Positions 1 to 12,618 of a DNA stretch of 64,000 nucleotides are shown in pieces; the first letter of the stretch is position 1; each line of letters opens with the position of its first letter. The notes below the pieces were generated by a model that was given only the letters and a program-made list of their open reading frames with translations, did not search any database and had not been told where the DNA came from. The translations under genes and the position numbers were made by a program. This stretch comes from Cunninghamella blakesleeana (taxonomy: Eukaryota; Mucoromycota; Mucoromycetes; Mucorales; Cunninghamellaceae). The stretch covers positions 3,906,001 to 3,970,000 of the forward strand of contig JAFCIZ010000006.1 of NCBI GenBank assembly GCA_017871115.1, in the 5' to 3' direction.

Positions 1-1011
1 CTAAAGATTGTTTCTTTTAAATTGAACATAAATAATAAATAAAATAAAATAGCAAGTATTAATAAATCTAATTCGTAGTAAAAATTTAGTTTCTATATGT
101 ATATATCAATCACTATTAATCTTTCTTTTCTCTTTCCTCTTTTTACTGTTTAAAATTATCTAATATAACCTTTTCTTTGATTTTATTGAGTAGTAATCTT
201 GAAAGATGGTTTGATTTTGCGGCTATACTTTATAAATTATTGGTTAATTTAATTTATCATTACAAGTAAAATAGCCGAAGAGAGCTGTTTGTACCATTTA
301 GCAGTGTTATTAGAGGCATAAGTGAAGAGAGAGGAAAAAAAAAAAACAATAATTGATTTTATTAAATATAAAAATTAAATTAGTTGTATAGCCTTTTTTA
401 CCAATATCCCCCATAGCTTTATAAAAAAAATAAGCTATTGAAACTTATCATTACTATTATTTAAAAACAACACATATAAAACTTATATTTAATATAATAT
501 ATATATATATATGCATATCTTTAAAGATTCTTTATCTTTTAATATATAATTATTCTATACCTCAAAGCACGGCCGTCTTTTCTCTTCTTTTATTGTTGAT
601 GGGGTTATTTGTAAATCATTCATTTTCTGTTTTTTTTTTTTTTTTTATGATTTATGCGTTCTATTTTATTTTTTTTATATATTTTAAAAACTACTTGTTT
701 TCCCTATTTATCTGAAGAAATTTGAGAGGGATTATAGTTCTTTGGTGCATAAATCTTTAAATATATTAATCGCAAACTACTATATATAAAAAAAATAAAA
801 CTGTAGACTCTTTTTTTTTTTTCTTCTTCTTCTTTTCTGGCTGTGTAGAAAACCTTTCTTTTTTTTCCTTTTTACTTTATTTTGTCACACATAATTGTAA
901 GTAACAAGGCAGAGAAAAAATATTTAAAAAAATCATCATCCGTCTTTGCTTTTTTCTTCTTCTTTTCCTTTTTTTATCTTTTTTTAAAAATAAATATAAT
1001 CTATTACTACT
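1..1011. other. Gene-free AT-rich left flank
   Basis: No coding frame is supported on either strand. The stretch contains poly-T/poly-A runs and a TA repeat near 500-512. From about 810 to 980 it becomes pyrimidine-rich (runs of T with TTC/CTT), a pattern seen in front of several genes here, and probably acts as the promoter and 5' UTR of the gene starting at 1012. Confidence 0.6.
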
Positions 1012-1446
1012 ATGATGGAAAATGAAACTCAAGGCCAAGTATGGAGTTACTCAAGTACAAAAACAACCGGGTATTTTAATCAGCAGCATATTCATCAACA
1101 ACAGTTTCAAGAACATCGTGATTTCAATCAACAATTTCAAGAAAATCTTGATTATAATAACAATCTAATGAATACTATTCAAAATAATATCCTTAAACCA
1201 TCATTTATCGCTGGAACAATCTGGAATTGGATTAAACGGTCTACTAGCTTACATATATTTACAGCTGTTTATATTCTTTCAAGGATATTTGATTTTGAAA
1301 TTCCATACTTTAATGTCTTATTTTTTTATTTTTTCATTTTTCCAATTATTACTTTTTTTTTATTTTATACCTTATTTATATTCGTATGGCGTAAGTTTTT
1401 TAAGCTAGCCAATGATATGGTCAATAATAATAACAATAATAATTGA
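1012..1446 (+). CDS. Small Gln/Asn-rich membrane protein of unknown function
   Basis: An uninterrupted 144-aa frame starts at a tandem ATG ATG and ends in TGA. The first ~60 residues are polar and rich in Gln, His and Asn. A Trp-containing stretch near 70-75 (motif TIWNWIK) is followed by weakly hydrophobic sequence at 80-93 and a strong, Phe-rich membrane segment at about 102-126, then a basic turn (WRKFF) and a poly-Asn tail of seven residues. This suggests a membrane protein with a soluble N-terminus. I recognise no family. The frame is far richer in ordinary codons than the surrounding low-complexity DNA and is preceded by a pyrimidine-rich leader, which supports it being real. Function and start codon are otherwise unproven. 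Confidence 0.6.
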   Translation: MMENETQGQVWSYSSTKTTGYFNQQHIHQQQFQEHRDFNQQFQENLDYNNNLMNTIQNNILKPSFIAGTIWNWIKRSTSLHIFTAVYILSRIFDFEIPYFNVLFFYFFIFPIITFFLFYTLFIFVWRKFFKLANDMVNNNNNNN

Positions 1447-1657
1447 TCCCAAAGTCATATTAAGTATATATATAATATAATGAAACCTTTTTTTAAAAAT
1501 AAAATAAAATTAAATAAAATATTGATTGTATTATATCATCATCATCGACATAAAAAATACTATCGAACTAAAAAAGTAACAGCGAATTCCATTGGCGTTG
1601 TTTTAAAAAAAAACTCTATGGATTTCCTTTTTTGAAAAATCATTTGATTAATTTTAA

Positions 1658-2532
<875 letters not shown>

Positions 2533-2693
2533 AAATAGCCATTTTATCTCTTTTTTTTTTCTTTTAAAAAAATAACAACAACAACTACAATAATGATATA
2601 TTTTATTAATGCTACTAATAATCAATATAAATAAATAATGAAATCTATATAAATATTAATTGCATATAATAATAAATATAGTAATAAAAACGA

Positions 2694-3978
2694 CTATTCT
2701 TTTTCGGGAATTGGCCAATGAATATGGTCATGATTATTAGGATTTTCAAGACATGATTGATGGTGATGGAAATGACGTTTAAAATAAGTCCAACTTGAAA
2801 CAGAAGGGATTTGATCATCATAAACAGAAGGAGCATGAGCATAAACAGGTAAATAAGTTTGAATTTCCTTTTTCAGTAGTTCACTTTGCAAATCTTGAAA
2901 AGTAGAGTTACTTGGTAATTTATACCCTGTACAATGAAATAATAAATACCCATCTGTTTTTCCCATTTTCATGAAAGGTGCAAAGGGTGATATTCTTGTC
3001 CAGTTTAATTCCACTTTATCAATTGTTGTTTCCTTTTCTTTTAAATCTTTGGTTTCACATTTAAAAGTAAAAAATTCGCCAGCTATAGTAGATTTATACG
3101 AATAAAATAAAAAAAATTTTAAAATTAATTATTCTTTTATGCATTTTTTTTTATTTCTTATTTAAATACCTTGATACATTTTATGGCTATCATAATCATC
3201 AAAAGTACCATCTGGGGTAGCTAAAGGATTAGGATACATCAAAGGAATCTAAAATAGTTTACCCAGAAAAAAAAAAAAGATTAAGGGAGTTTTAATTTGA
3301 TCATCACTATTATCTCTATCGTATATCAATACATACGTATTCCCTTTCCTCTCCTTTTTTTTTCAATTATTTATTTGTTTGTATTCCTTTCCACTTACCT
3401 CAGTAACGATCGAAGTATAATCACCATAAGGGTTAGGTCGTCCTTTTAAAGTAAAACGCTTATTTAAAATAGGTAATTTCATTTGAACCGGATTATTGGC
3501 AATATGTACCACAGGTAATTGAGTTTCTTTTGTAAAAGGGTTGTCCCATGTTTTTAATTTTTTTTCTTCGATATCGTCATCAGGTGATAAATAATAAGTT
3601 AACTCTCTACTGGTTACTTTTAATAATCCATCAGTCTTATCTAATGAAGCTTTGGCTACATTCATTCCTACACAGTTAAATACTTTGATAGGTCTTTCAT
3701 TGGGTATATAAGCACTATATATATTAAATAGCAATAATATGAGTAATTTGATTATTATTATTATTTATTTTTTTAGTTCTTTTTCTTACAATACGGAACC
3801 TCTCCACTCAAAAAAAGTTTCTTGGTCAGGGTCAGTTGAGTATCTAAGTTTTAAGAAATTTTCACCACTATATTCTTTGTATGATAAAGACGGTGGTGAT
3901 AATTTTATTTTAGTTTTTTTTTTATCATATATATTTAAATATAAAATATAACAAATTACCAGTTATTGAGTTTGCCAT
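2694..3978 (-). CDS. DUF1838 family protein
   Basis: Spliced minus-strand gene for about 290 aa, near the family's usual size. The well-supported part has exon 2 starting at 3714 (acceptor TATATAG), an exon encoding IPLMYPNPLATPDG, and a last exon from about 3080 to the stop at 2694. Family hallmarks I recall from DUF1838 are visible: FFEWRGSVFAYIP, a VGMNVAKA stretch, SRELTYYL, WDNPFT, PVVHIANNPV and MYPNPL. The exon encoding WRGSV ends at 3790 with donor GTAAGA (intron 3715-3789). I propose the start at 3978 (MANSITG), joined through an intron with a weaker GTTATA donor; that first junction is uncertain. The function of DUF1838 proteins is not established. The last ~70 residues are His-rich and diverge from the core. 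The gene ends convergently with histone H3. Confidence 0.8.
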
Positions 3979-4320
3979 CGAATAAATAAAAAGTAAAAAT
4001 AAAGAAAAAGAGAAACAAAAACGCGAGGATTTTTTTTTATTTTATTTTAAATGGTGATCAAAAATCTGCATAAACTATTTATGGAAATAAATTTTATTAA
4101 AAATAATAATAAAAATAATAAAAAACTAAGCTTTAATAATAAAAAGAGTAAGGATCAAATTAATAATAATAATAACAATGTAACAACACAAATATATATA
4201 TATATATATAAATAGAATAGAGTAAGGGAATGATCATGTAAATATATACACAGAAAAATAATGTAATAATAATAATAATAATAATAATAATACAATGAAA
4301 GATATGTGGGTAACTGTTCC

Positions 4321-4350
<30 letters not shown>
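3979..4350. other. Intergenic; short promoter and microsatellites
   Basis: No gene. ACGCG at 4021-4025 lies about 45 bases upstream of the proposed DUF1838 start. A (TA)n tract at about 4193-4210, a (TAA)n tract at about 4264-4291 and a (TA)n tract at about 4324-4350 fill much of the rest. The last abuts the stop codon of the next gene. Confidence 0.6.
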
Positions 4351-4355
<5 letters not shown>

Positions 4356-4862
4356 TCCAGATAGTAGATGTTAACCATTTTTCTTTTATTTTCTTTGGTA
4401 ATAAAAATCTACCCCAGCCTTTATATACCAGTCTACCAAAAAATCGGGACTGGCCAAAGAGTGTACCAAAAGTAAATACAGTTAAAGGATAAGCAGCAAG
4501 TGTTTCCAAAAGTAGAAGTAATAAAATATAAATATATCTTGAAACTAATAATAAATAAATAGTTAAAAAAATATAATTATTCATACATATCTGTAAAAAA
4601 GTAACTAAACTTTATATATTGTTTTGTTGGTATTACTTTTCAAAGGTAAAATAGTATCAAGTGCCCATTCACTTAATTTAAGGCTTAACGATCCAGACAT
4701 GGCAAAGATAATAAATCGTAAGACCCATATAAGATAATATTTCAAAGCACCATCTTGATAAAAAGGTGGTAAAGGTTGTAGAGTATTTTCTGAAATAGAT
4801 CTATTATTATTGTTATTATATGTGGTTGGTAATAATGGTTCGGTAGAATGATAGCTATTCAT
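4351..4862 (-). CDS. Two-TM protein, DUF6787-like
   Basis: Two exons, 4637-4862 and 4351-4544, flank a 92-nt intron (donor GTAATA, acceptor ATTATTAG, with a TTAACTA branch-like site). They join in phase to exactly 139 aa. Without this splice the first frame meets TAG after 85 codons. The N-terminus is polar (poly-Asn). A membrane segment follows (WVLRFIIFAMSGSLSLKL), then a second one from about 78 to 100, and a conserved-looking block GTLFGQSRFFGRLVYKGWGR. The order 'GS segment - TM - TxGTLFGxxxFF - KxxxR' resembles small fungal and bacterial proteins assigned to DUF6787. That assignment is from memory and tentative. Function unknown. The C-terminus is basic. Confidence 0.65.
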
Positions 4863-5319
4863 TTTTTTTAAAGAGAAAAAAAATAATTAGGAAGGGAAAA
4901 AAAAGCAAAATATCTTTTATATTCTTGTCTAAGATCTGAGTTTTAAAGTATCCTCTTTTATTTTTTTGACTCGAATGAACTATTTATTATATTTTAAAGT
5001 AAAAAAATAAATATAGATAAAAAGTAAAGAGAAATAAAAAAAAAATTGTTAATTTTATTAAGTATGAATTATAAATATTAATTTATTGATGTGTATTTAT
5101 ATATATATATATATATATAAAGATAATAATCTATCTAGTTTTATATTTGAATCGATTTTTAACCGAAAAGGATTGCAGTTAAACTTCGCTTTATTTTTTA
5201 CAAAAATCAAGAAAAATTACGAAATTAGAATTTAAAAAAGTAGTTTATTGTTTGTCTTTTATTTTAAACATAAAAATTAAATAAGAATAAAGGACAATGC
5301 CTTTTTTCTATGTATACAT
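4863..5319. other. Intergenic; start of the duplicated block
   Basis: No gene. It contains a (TA)n run around 5099-5118. From about 5230 the sequence resembles 7103 onwards (shared AATTTAAAAA-GTA-TTTAT stretch), so the 3' flank of the pseudogene belongs to the tandem duplication. Confidence 0.55.
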
Positions 5320-6230
5320 TTATCGATAAGGGTTAATAGTTTTATGTAAACTACCCTTATTTTGACAGCACTGACCATCAATCATAAGTCCTCTAGAATC
5401 ATACAAGTAATTATTTTCATTATAATAAATATTACCCAACTTTTTAGTCAATGGATAGCTATAACATAACCAGGTTTAGATTTATCATTTTTATTGCCAC
5501 TATTATACTTTGCAAAAATAATGGCTTAACCACCATTGGCACTAGCTCTAGTACTGCCATGACATTATGGGGTATCATTGATAAGAATACACCTTTTATT
5601 AACATTAATCCAGGTAGCACAAGTAGAGAGAATATAGACAGATATTAATGAAAGAGTGAATGGTTTGATCACGTTTAATAAATTTTGTTTGAAAGAAAAG
5701 TATTTTTTTAAAAAAAATCATATTTATGTTAAATTTATATGGTCCCTGTTTTGCTTACGACTACCACAAAGGCATATTTCGCTAAATATACGCAGAAAAA
5801 GTTTCTATAAAAATAGTTAATTTCTAATTAAAGTGTACTTTTTAAGGTCTTAAGAATTTCTCAACTGAGTTATTATTATTTGTCGTGAATATGTCCAAGT
5901 TTTTTATAAATTGTTCCGATCTCTTCTATATAATATAATAGAATGACAATTAATTAATATTTTTTTAAAAAATTAGAAATTATATTTGTATTATTGAGAA
6001 TATATATTAAAAACTTTCGTTATTGTTTAAAGCAACTGTCTCAAAAATGAAGTGATATAAAAATCTTAAAAGTATAATGTTATACAATGCTATGTTATTC
6101 TATTTTTTTTTCATCTTCTTTTGAAACATATTTATACATAATTTAACGTATCATATATACTATGTATATTTTTATATAACCCTGTAAGTATTTTTATTAT
6201 ATATTTCATGATATAGTTCCTTTTTAATAA
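5230..6230. repeat. Duplicated block, decayed copy
   Basis: This block matches 7103-8340 by eye through the 3' flank, the whole coding region, the 5' flank (shared TCATATTTAT-TTAAAT-GGT-CTCGTTT-like stretch) and a farther upstream segment. The farther segment has AAGTATAATGTTATACAAT at about 6069 against AAGTATAATGTTGTACAAT at about 8191, followed by matching sequence to about 6170 / 8290. Both copies lie in the same orientation. Boundaries are approximate because no alignment was run. Confidence 0.75.
5320..5672 (-). pseudogene. Dead copy of the six-cysteine secreted protein gene
   Basis: Read on the minus strand, this 353-base stretch aligns over its whole length with the intact gene at 7171-7524 (354 bases). 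The start ATG has become GTG. Two in-frame stops appear: CCA-TAA where the intact gene has Pro-Gln codons, and GGT-TAA where it has Gly-Lys. One base is lost overall, giving a frameshift in the second half. The Cys69 codon has become TAT. The C-terminal part (TATTAACCCTTA then TCGATAA) and the TAA stop are still recognisable. No protein can be made from it as it stands. The opposite strand is open for 65 codons, which is a shadow of this decayed frame. Confidence 0.9.
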
Positions 6231-7043
6231 TATATATGTTTTAAAAATTGATTTTAATTATTCATTATAACAATCAAGCTTAATATTGGTAAAAGGTCAA
6301 ATAAAATTAATTTAGCTTTAAAGAGGAGGACTTTTTTTTTTTATCATTCAAGATTGGTTAAATTATAATTTCACTGATATTTTATACATTAGAAACAAAA
6401 AAAAGTAAGAATATTATTTTGATTTTTTTTAAAAAAAAAGAAATAGAAAATACACTTATCTAATCATTATATTTATATATATCTTTATTATATTTTATAT
6501 GAGTAAGAAGAACAATAAATTATTTTTCATGATTGTACGTATTGATGTATATTGAATAAAATAGTAAAAAAAAAACTTGGATTGTATTTTGTATTTTCAT
6601 TTTTTTTTTAAAATTTAATAATAGAAAGTTTTTTAGTTCATGTTTAATGGAAATAGAAATAGAATTTTTTCTTATTTCTCATTGTTATATATCTACATTT
6701 ATTATTAATTTTTAAATAAATAAATGTATTGTTAATGGAACAAAATCAATTGTAATATATTTTTTTTAAGTAATAATAATATACACTTCAAGTTAGATAC
6801 TGATTTATTGTAGGAAACAATTTATCGTTTGTCTTAAGATTTAAACAGTTAATCAATAAAACTATTCCCTATACGTAGACTAATCTTAGAACAAACTTGA
6901 ATATTGACTAATTGTAATAAAGATTCTTATTTAAATTAAAGCATTTATATATATGTATTAAATCAAGCTGTTTTTCGATAAGTTTACCGAAAAGAGGTAA
7001 GAATAAGAATTCCTAAATTTTTTTTAAAAGGAAAACGCTGTAT

Positions 7044-7074
<31 letters not shown>

Positions 7075-7102
7075 TCAGTCAATTATATACCAGGTTTATA
7101 TT
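6231..7102. other. Spacer between the duplicated copies
   Basis: Nothing coding is visible. It is AT-rich throughout. It includes a T8/A9 junction at 6423-6439 and a striking T21/A11 junction at 7043-7074. No clear similarity to the duplicated blocks was found by eye. Confidence 0.55.
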
Positions 7103-8340
7103 AATTTAAAAAGTAATTTATTTTTATTTTTTATTTCTTAAAAAATATAACAAAAGAACTAGATACGTATTTATCGGTAAGGGTTAATAGTTTTAGGTAA
7201 ATTACTCTTATTTTGGCAACATTGACCATTAATGAGACCACCATTGGCATCATATAAACAATCATTAGCACCATAATAAATGTCACCATAGTTTGAGGGC
7301 CATTTAGCATATAAAACGCATCCGGGTCTTGATTGATCGTTTCTATCGTTACCATTATATCTAGCATAAATGGTAGCCTTACCGCCATTCCAATTGGTAA
7401 TGTTACCACCATTACATTGAGGCTTACCATTGATCACAATGCATCCTTTATTAACGTGGATCCAAGTAGCATAGGTAGAGATGATATAAGTGGATACCAA
7501 TGAAAGAGTGAATAACTTGACCATGTTTAACAATTTTTGTTTGTTTAAAATAAAAAATAAAAAGAATTATTTGAAAGAGTAATGATCTTTTTTTTTTAAA
7601 AAAAAAGCTCATATTTATATTAAATTTTAAAGGTTCTCGTTTTAAATGCATTAAGGTAAATGTAGTTCTATGAATATGCAGTAGGAGCTTCTATTTATGG
7701 TATGATTATTCCTTTTTTTAAAAAACTTTTAAGTGAGTCGCTTTATATTCTTTTCAACGTGGGGGCCATTAAAAATATTATAAATTGATTTAAACCTTCT
7801 TTATGTAAAAAAGAAAAAAATAATAATTAAATAGTCAAAGCTTGAAAAGTTCCTTTTTGGGATTAGTTATTTTTTCCAAAGAAGTTAATTAAATAGAGTA
7901 TAGTTTATTTGATATTTTATGCGCTTTCAAAATTAAAAAAAAAAAAAAGTGACATTCATTTAATAGCTTTCTTTTAAAAATATAAAAATATAAAAACATA
8001 TAATATATAATCTGTATATATATAATATGATATATATATAATATAATATATATATATATGTATGTATGTATGTATATATATATTAATGAGAGAGTATATG
8101 TATATATTAAAGATATATGTTTAAGGTTGGTCATTTCAACAGCTAAGCAAGGGGACCATGATTTATAAAATAAAGAATTTTTTTAAAAAAGAAGTATAAT
8201 GTTGTACAATATTGTATTACTTATTAATTTTTACCTTCTTTTTCGACAATATTTTTATACGCTGTTTAACTAATCATATTTACTACGTATATTCATAGGT
8301 AACTTCTTAAATATTTTTTATTCTTATTACGTAGTATTAC
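7103..8340. repeat. Duplicated block, copy with the intact gene
   Basis: Partner of 5230-6230. It carries the intact six-cysteine gene, its 5' flank with a T10/A9 junction at 7588-7606, and an upstream region that contains a (TA)n/(GTAT)n insertion at about 8018-8075 absent from the other copy. That insertion helps explain why this copy is longer. Confidence 0.7.
7171..7524 (-). CDS. Small secreted six-cysteine protein
   Basis: Single-exon gene for 117 aa. I take the ATG at 7524; the frame runs three codons further upstream only to a TTG. Residues 1-19 (MVKLFTLSLVSTYIISTYA) form a typical secretory signal ending in a small residue. The mature part is about 98 aa with six cysteines (28, 37, 69, 89, and the pair 102-103), many Gly, Asn and Tyr, and two N-glycosylation sequons (NIT at 41, NKS at 105). 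Six cysteines suggest three disulphides in an extracellular protein. No family is recognised, so the role is unknown. A decayed tandem copy lies 1.5 kb away. Purely AT-rich DNA would not keep such a balanced composition, which supports selection on this copy. Confidence 0.8.
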   Translation of the reverse strand: MVKLFTLSLVSTYIISTYATWIHVNKGCIVINGKPQCNGGNITNWNGGKATIYARYNGNDRNDQSRPGCVLYAKWPSNYGDIYYGANDCLYDANGGLINGQCCQNKSNLPKTINPYR

Positions 8341-9235
8341 TATTATTACGTACAGCATGAGGGATTTCCTTTTTTTTATCCTTCCTCTTATCATTACTAT
8401 ATCAAAGTTTTATTATAATATTTATTTTATATCCTACTCATACGTGTTTTACTTTTAAAAAAGCTGTAGGTGTTTATGGTAGGATTCACCATAATCAATA
8501 GGTGTATAATTGAAAAAATTAAAAATAAACCTTTTTTTAATTATCACGTACCAGAAGTAATAGTAATAATAATAATTTATTCGTTTTTTTTTGTAAAAAA
8601 AAATAATGTAATGAAGCTTTATTTTGATAAAAGGATAAACGGGATTGAATAGCATTTTATCATGACTATATTTTATTTCATTTAAATATAAATGTAATTT
8701 TTCTCTCAAAAACTTGGAGTTTATACAACAGTGGGGAAGTTCTTTTCAAAGTATTAGTTCTTCATAAAACATTTATCCGAAATTAAAGTTTAATTATTAT
8801 TAGATTCAAAAACAGATATCTAGATTTACTTTTATTTTTTCTCTCTCTTTCTTTATTTTTTATACCTGTATGAGTAACCGAAGATAGTACACAATCATTT
8901 TGTATCAATAATAAGAAAAAAAAATAATTTTTAAGACTCATTTCATTCATGCTTAATTTATATTAATACTTTATCTCCTCCCCCCAATATATATTTATAC
9001 ATTTATGATGATCAATCAACTCTTTTTATCCCAATTAAATAAATAAAAAAAAATTTATATGAATTAATGAATGTATATATATTATTATTATTGAAAAACC
9101 AATAAATAAATAAAAAATTAAATAGTAAATATTATATATTATGTACGCTATTATATAAAGTATATATATGTGTATATATATGAATAAGTTGATGATTATA
9201 ATATATGTATAAATTTATATATGTATAAATTATTA
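8341..9235. other. Gene-free AT-rich interval
   Basis: Short open stretches on both strands here are Phe/Tyr/Ile/Lys strings that follow base composition. No splice-linked frame or RNA gene is seen. It ends with (TA)-rich sequence just after the stop of the next minus-strand gene. Confidence 0.55.
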
Positions 9236-12200
9236 TTACTTTCCTAACCATTTTGTGGTAGAAAAGGAAGAAGTAGAGTTATCTATTATTCTTTCTGGTA
9301 AAGTGGATGCTGTAGGAGGAGGTGTGGTAGATTTGGTAGTAAAAGAGTTTGTTACATTATCATCAAATAAAGATGAAAAGGATTGCCAAAAACCACGAGA
9401 TTGATTTAGAGAGGCATTATCTTTTTTAGAAAGAAGTTGTTTCTTTTTCATAGAGTTTACATGATTTGGTTTATTATTATTATTACAATTATTATTATTT
9501 ATATTGTTATGGTTGAGAATAGATGGCGATGATATTGATGATGTAGGTGAAGTTGAAAGATTGGGATGATTTGTTGTAGTGGGATTTGAAGAAGAGGTGG
9601 TGGATTGGTTCATATCACCTTGAATGAGTGAAGATAGCCAATGGATAGGATTCAATGTAGTTTCATGGAATGGATAATTGGAAGTATAATTCGATGTTGA
9701 TGAGGGAGAAGAGGTAGATTGTTTAATTGGTATAGATGATGTAGATGATGATGAATGTTGGTGTAGTAATTCATTTTCTAATTTTTGGTCATTTTCTTGA
9801 ATTTTATTCACATAAGCCGCTTGTAAATGATTTAAAGTAATAAATAAATTACACTGTTCTTTTAAAAGATCTTGAATTAACTGTACAATGGAAAAGAATT
9901 CATTCACTTTAAATGGCATAGATAAGTGATGATCAGAAGAAGAATAGGATGAGGAAGAAGAAGATAGCCATAAAAATCTTGCATCCATAGTTTCAATGTC
10001 AGCTTGAATATTTTGTAAAATAGCATTACTCATAGTAGTTAATTCATTCATATCAAATGTTCTTTCTAATTTACGATTTAAGGAGCGAATGTCTGTTGAT
10101 GAAAGTCGTTGCAAAATGTGCTGTGTTTGTGTTAAAAGAGATGTATAGGGTGTTTTTTCATCACCATCTTGATTATTGTTCTTCGTATCCATTGTCGATT
10201 TGGTGATTTTTGTTTTTGGCAGAGAGGAAGGAGAATGTGATACGGAAGATGATGACGTTGATGAATAGGAAGAAGAGATAGTAGTAGATTGAAGAGTATC
10301 CAATTGTTGTTGATCCATCATTAAACATTTTGAAATAAAATCTTCTTGTAATGGGTTGGGGAGTGAGTGATAGGATAAAACATTCGATAATGAAGAAGGA
10401 ATAGGAAGGGATGGTTCACGGTGAGGTGATAACGATAATGATGTAGAGGATGAAGTTTTAGATAAAATAGGTATAGGCATAGAAGTTGTTGGTGTGAAGT
10501 GATTTTCTTGGCATACTACTTTATTTATACTAGGTTGTTGATCATTATCTTGTTGCTGATCATTCTTTTTATTTTGTTGATTATTTACATAATAGTGATA
10601 GTGATGATGGATGACGGGAGGCGTAGAAATCGTGGCTTGAGGCGATGGTGAGGGAAGTGGGGGAGGAAGAGGAGTGGTCATGGAACGAGATGACCTGTGC
10701 CCCTTTTCACGGGATTTTGAACGTAATGAAGAAGATGATGATTTAAGAACAGCATTTGTAGAACGATGACGACGAGGTTTAATGATTGGTTTTTCATTTT
10801 TCTTTACCGATGATGACGATGATGATGGTGATTGTTGTTTTGAAGAAGTAGAAGGCGATTTTGTTTTAGAAATAAATTTACTTGATGATGGAGATGTGAT
10901 GGAACCATTTGTATTTTGATTTGGAGATGGGCTATTTGTACCACTATTATTATTACTACTACTGTTTAATATTTCATCTAATCTATTTTGTGTATCTAAT
11001 AGTTCACTTTTTAATCCATTATTTGATGATACAAGTTCTTTAATAAATACAACTAATTCGTCTGTTGATGCTTGTTGAATATCAGCTGCCGTTGGAGGTG
11101 TGATGGTTGATAATGGCTAAAATAATATACAAAATAAATATATATGTGAGCGAGTGACTATATTATTAACAAATATTTCTATTCTATTGCTGTGATTTTT
11201 TTTTTTAAAATAATAATAATACCTTTGTTGGTACTAAATTAGTATTTTTTGTTGATGGTAATCTTCCACATAAATCTTGGTATGAACAGGATAAAGATTC
11301 TAAAAAAGAAGATAATTAAATAATTAAATACGAAATTAAATATACTAGTAAAGAATTTTTTTTTGTTTTTTTTTTGTTTTGTTTTTTTAATAAAAAAATA
11401 CAGCGTATTACAATAAAAAATAAAAATAATAAAGATTTACCATATCTGGCCATAAGCTTTTTATATTTTACTTCTGTGGTTAGTTCATTTTTCCTTGAAA
11501 CTGTTAATTCTTGTTTTAAGTCTTCCAACTATTTTAATAAAAATAAGAATAAAAAAGATTGTAAATGGGTGAGTGATCAAGTAAGTATAAATGAATGACT
11601 ATTAACATGATATATACATACTTTTGATTGTAAAGTATCTTCTCTACGATCAGATTGGTGTGTCATGAGTTCATAATGTTTTAATTTTTCTAATTCAGTG
11701 TTAGCTAGATCCAAATCATTTAATAATAAATTGCATTTTTGATTCACACTTTCTAAATCAGTTTCCGTTTCAATTAATAGTTTTTGAGATTTTTCATATT
11801 GCCACATCCATTTATCTTTTTCTTGTAATAATTTTTGTACATAAGATTCTGTTTCATCCAAGGATAAATGTAAATCATCGTTTTTATTTTGACATTGTTG
11901 TAACTATGTATATAAAAATAAAATGTATAAAACAAAAAAGGGAATTGAGTTATTGTTACACTATAGTTATTATTATTATTATAAAAATAATAATTCCCCA
12001 CAACTTTTTTTTTTTTATAGACTCCTTTTTATTTTTTCCCTCCTTCTTTTGTTATTAATTTACCTGCTCTTTTAATTGATTTTTTTCTAATAAATAAATA
12101 TCGTTCTTTTGTAATAAACTTTGACCAATTTCTAATATAAACAATAATAAACAATGATTTCATTTTAATAAAACTCAATTTTTTTTTTTTTCAAAACGTA

Positions 12201-12618
12201 TACCCTCTACTACTCCTGAATTGTATGTTGTGTAATATAAAAGTTTACCTGCAGCTAAACGAGTTTCATTTTCTAATTTTGTTATAGATTTTAATATTTT
12301 TTTCCAAGATGAACAGTGTAATTGATGACAGCAAGGACAAGCTTCATTAGTTAATTGTTCCGAAGTTGAATTTGATGTTAGAGGAAGAGGAGGTATACTA
12401 GATATACTAGTTGGAGAAGTCATTAAAGATCGTAGTTCAGTATGGGATTCATCGCTACTACTATTTGTTGTTTGACTACTACTGTTTTGACTTTTATTTC
12501 CTGATATTGTAAACCATTCGTCAAGTGTTTTATCATAAGGTGGTGCTACAGTTGATTGTTTAGATAAGTATATGATTGGTTTTTGTGATGGAGCAGATGG
12601 TGATTTATAAGTTGACAT
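9236..12618 (-). CDS. Large Ser-rich protein with central coiled coil
   Basis: Six exons (12249-12618, 12064-12131, 11622-11903, 11441-11528, 11223-11299, 9236-11116) join in phase to exactly 921 aa, which strongly supports the model. The N-terminal ~110 residues are Ser/Thr/Pro-rich and end in a Cys/His cluster, ACPCCHQLHC, that could bind zinc. A coiled coil follows (about 115-270), rich in Leu, Glu, Lys and Gln (for example KLLQEKDKWMWQYEKSQKLL). A second short helix contains DELVVFIKELVSSNNGLK. Then comes a long disordered region of Ser, Pro and Asn with basic patches (KPRRHRS, RSKSREKGHRSSRS) and the poly-Pro stretch TTPLPPPLPSPSP, with another helical part at the middle of the last exon. 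The layout suits a cytoskeletal or polarity scaffold, but I do not recognise the family. Confidence 0.8.

Noticed and set aside
5451..5648. Plus-strand frame of 65 codons
   Set aside because: It is the antisense shadow of the decayed six-cysteine gene copy.
8455..8709. Overlapping open stretches on both strands
   Set aside because: Composed of Phe/Tyr/Ile/Lys strings explained by AT-rich sequence; no splice link or motif.
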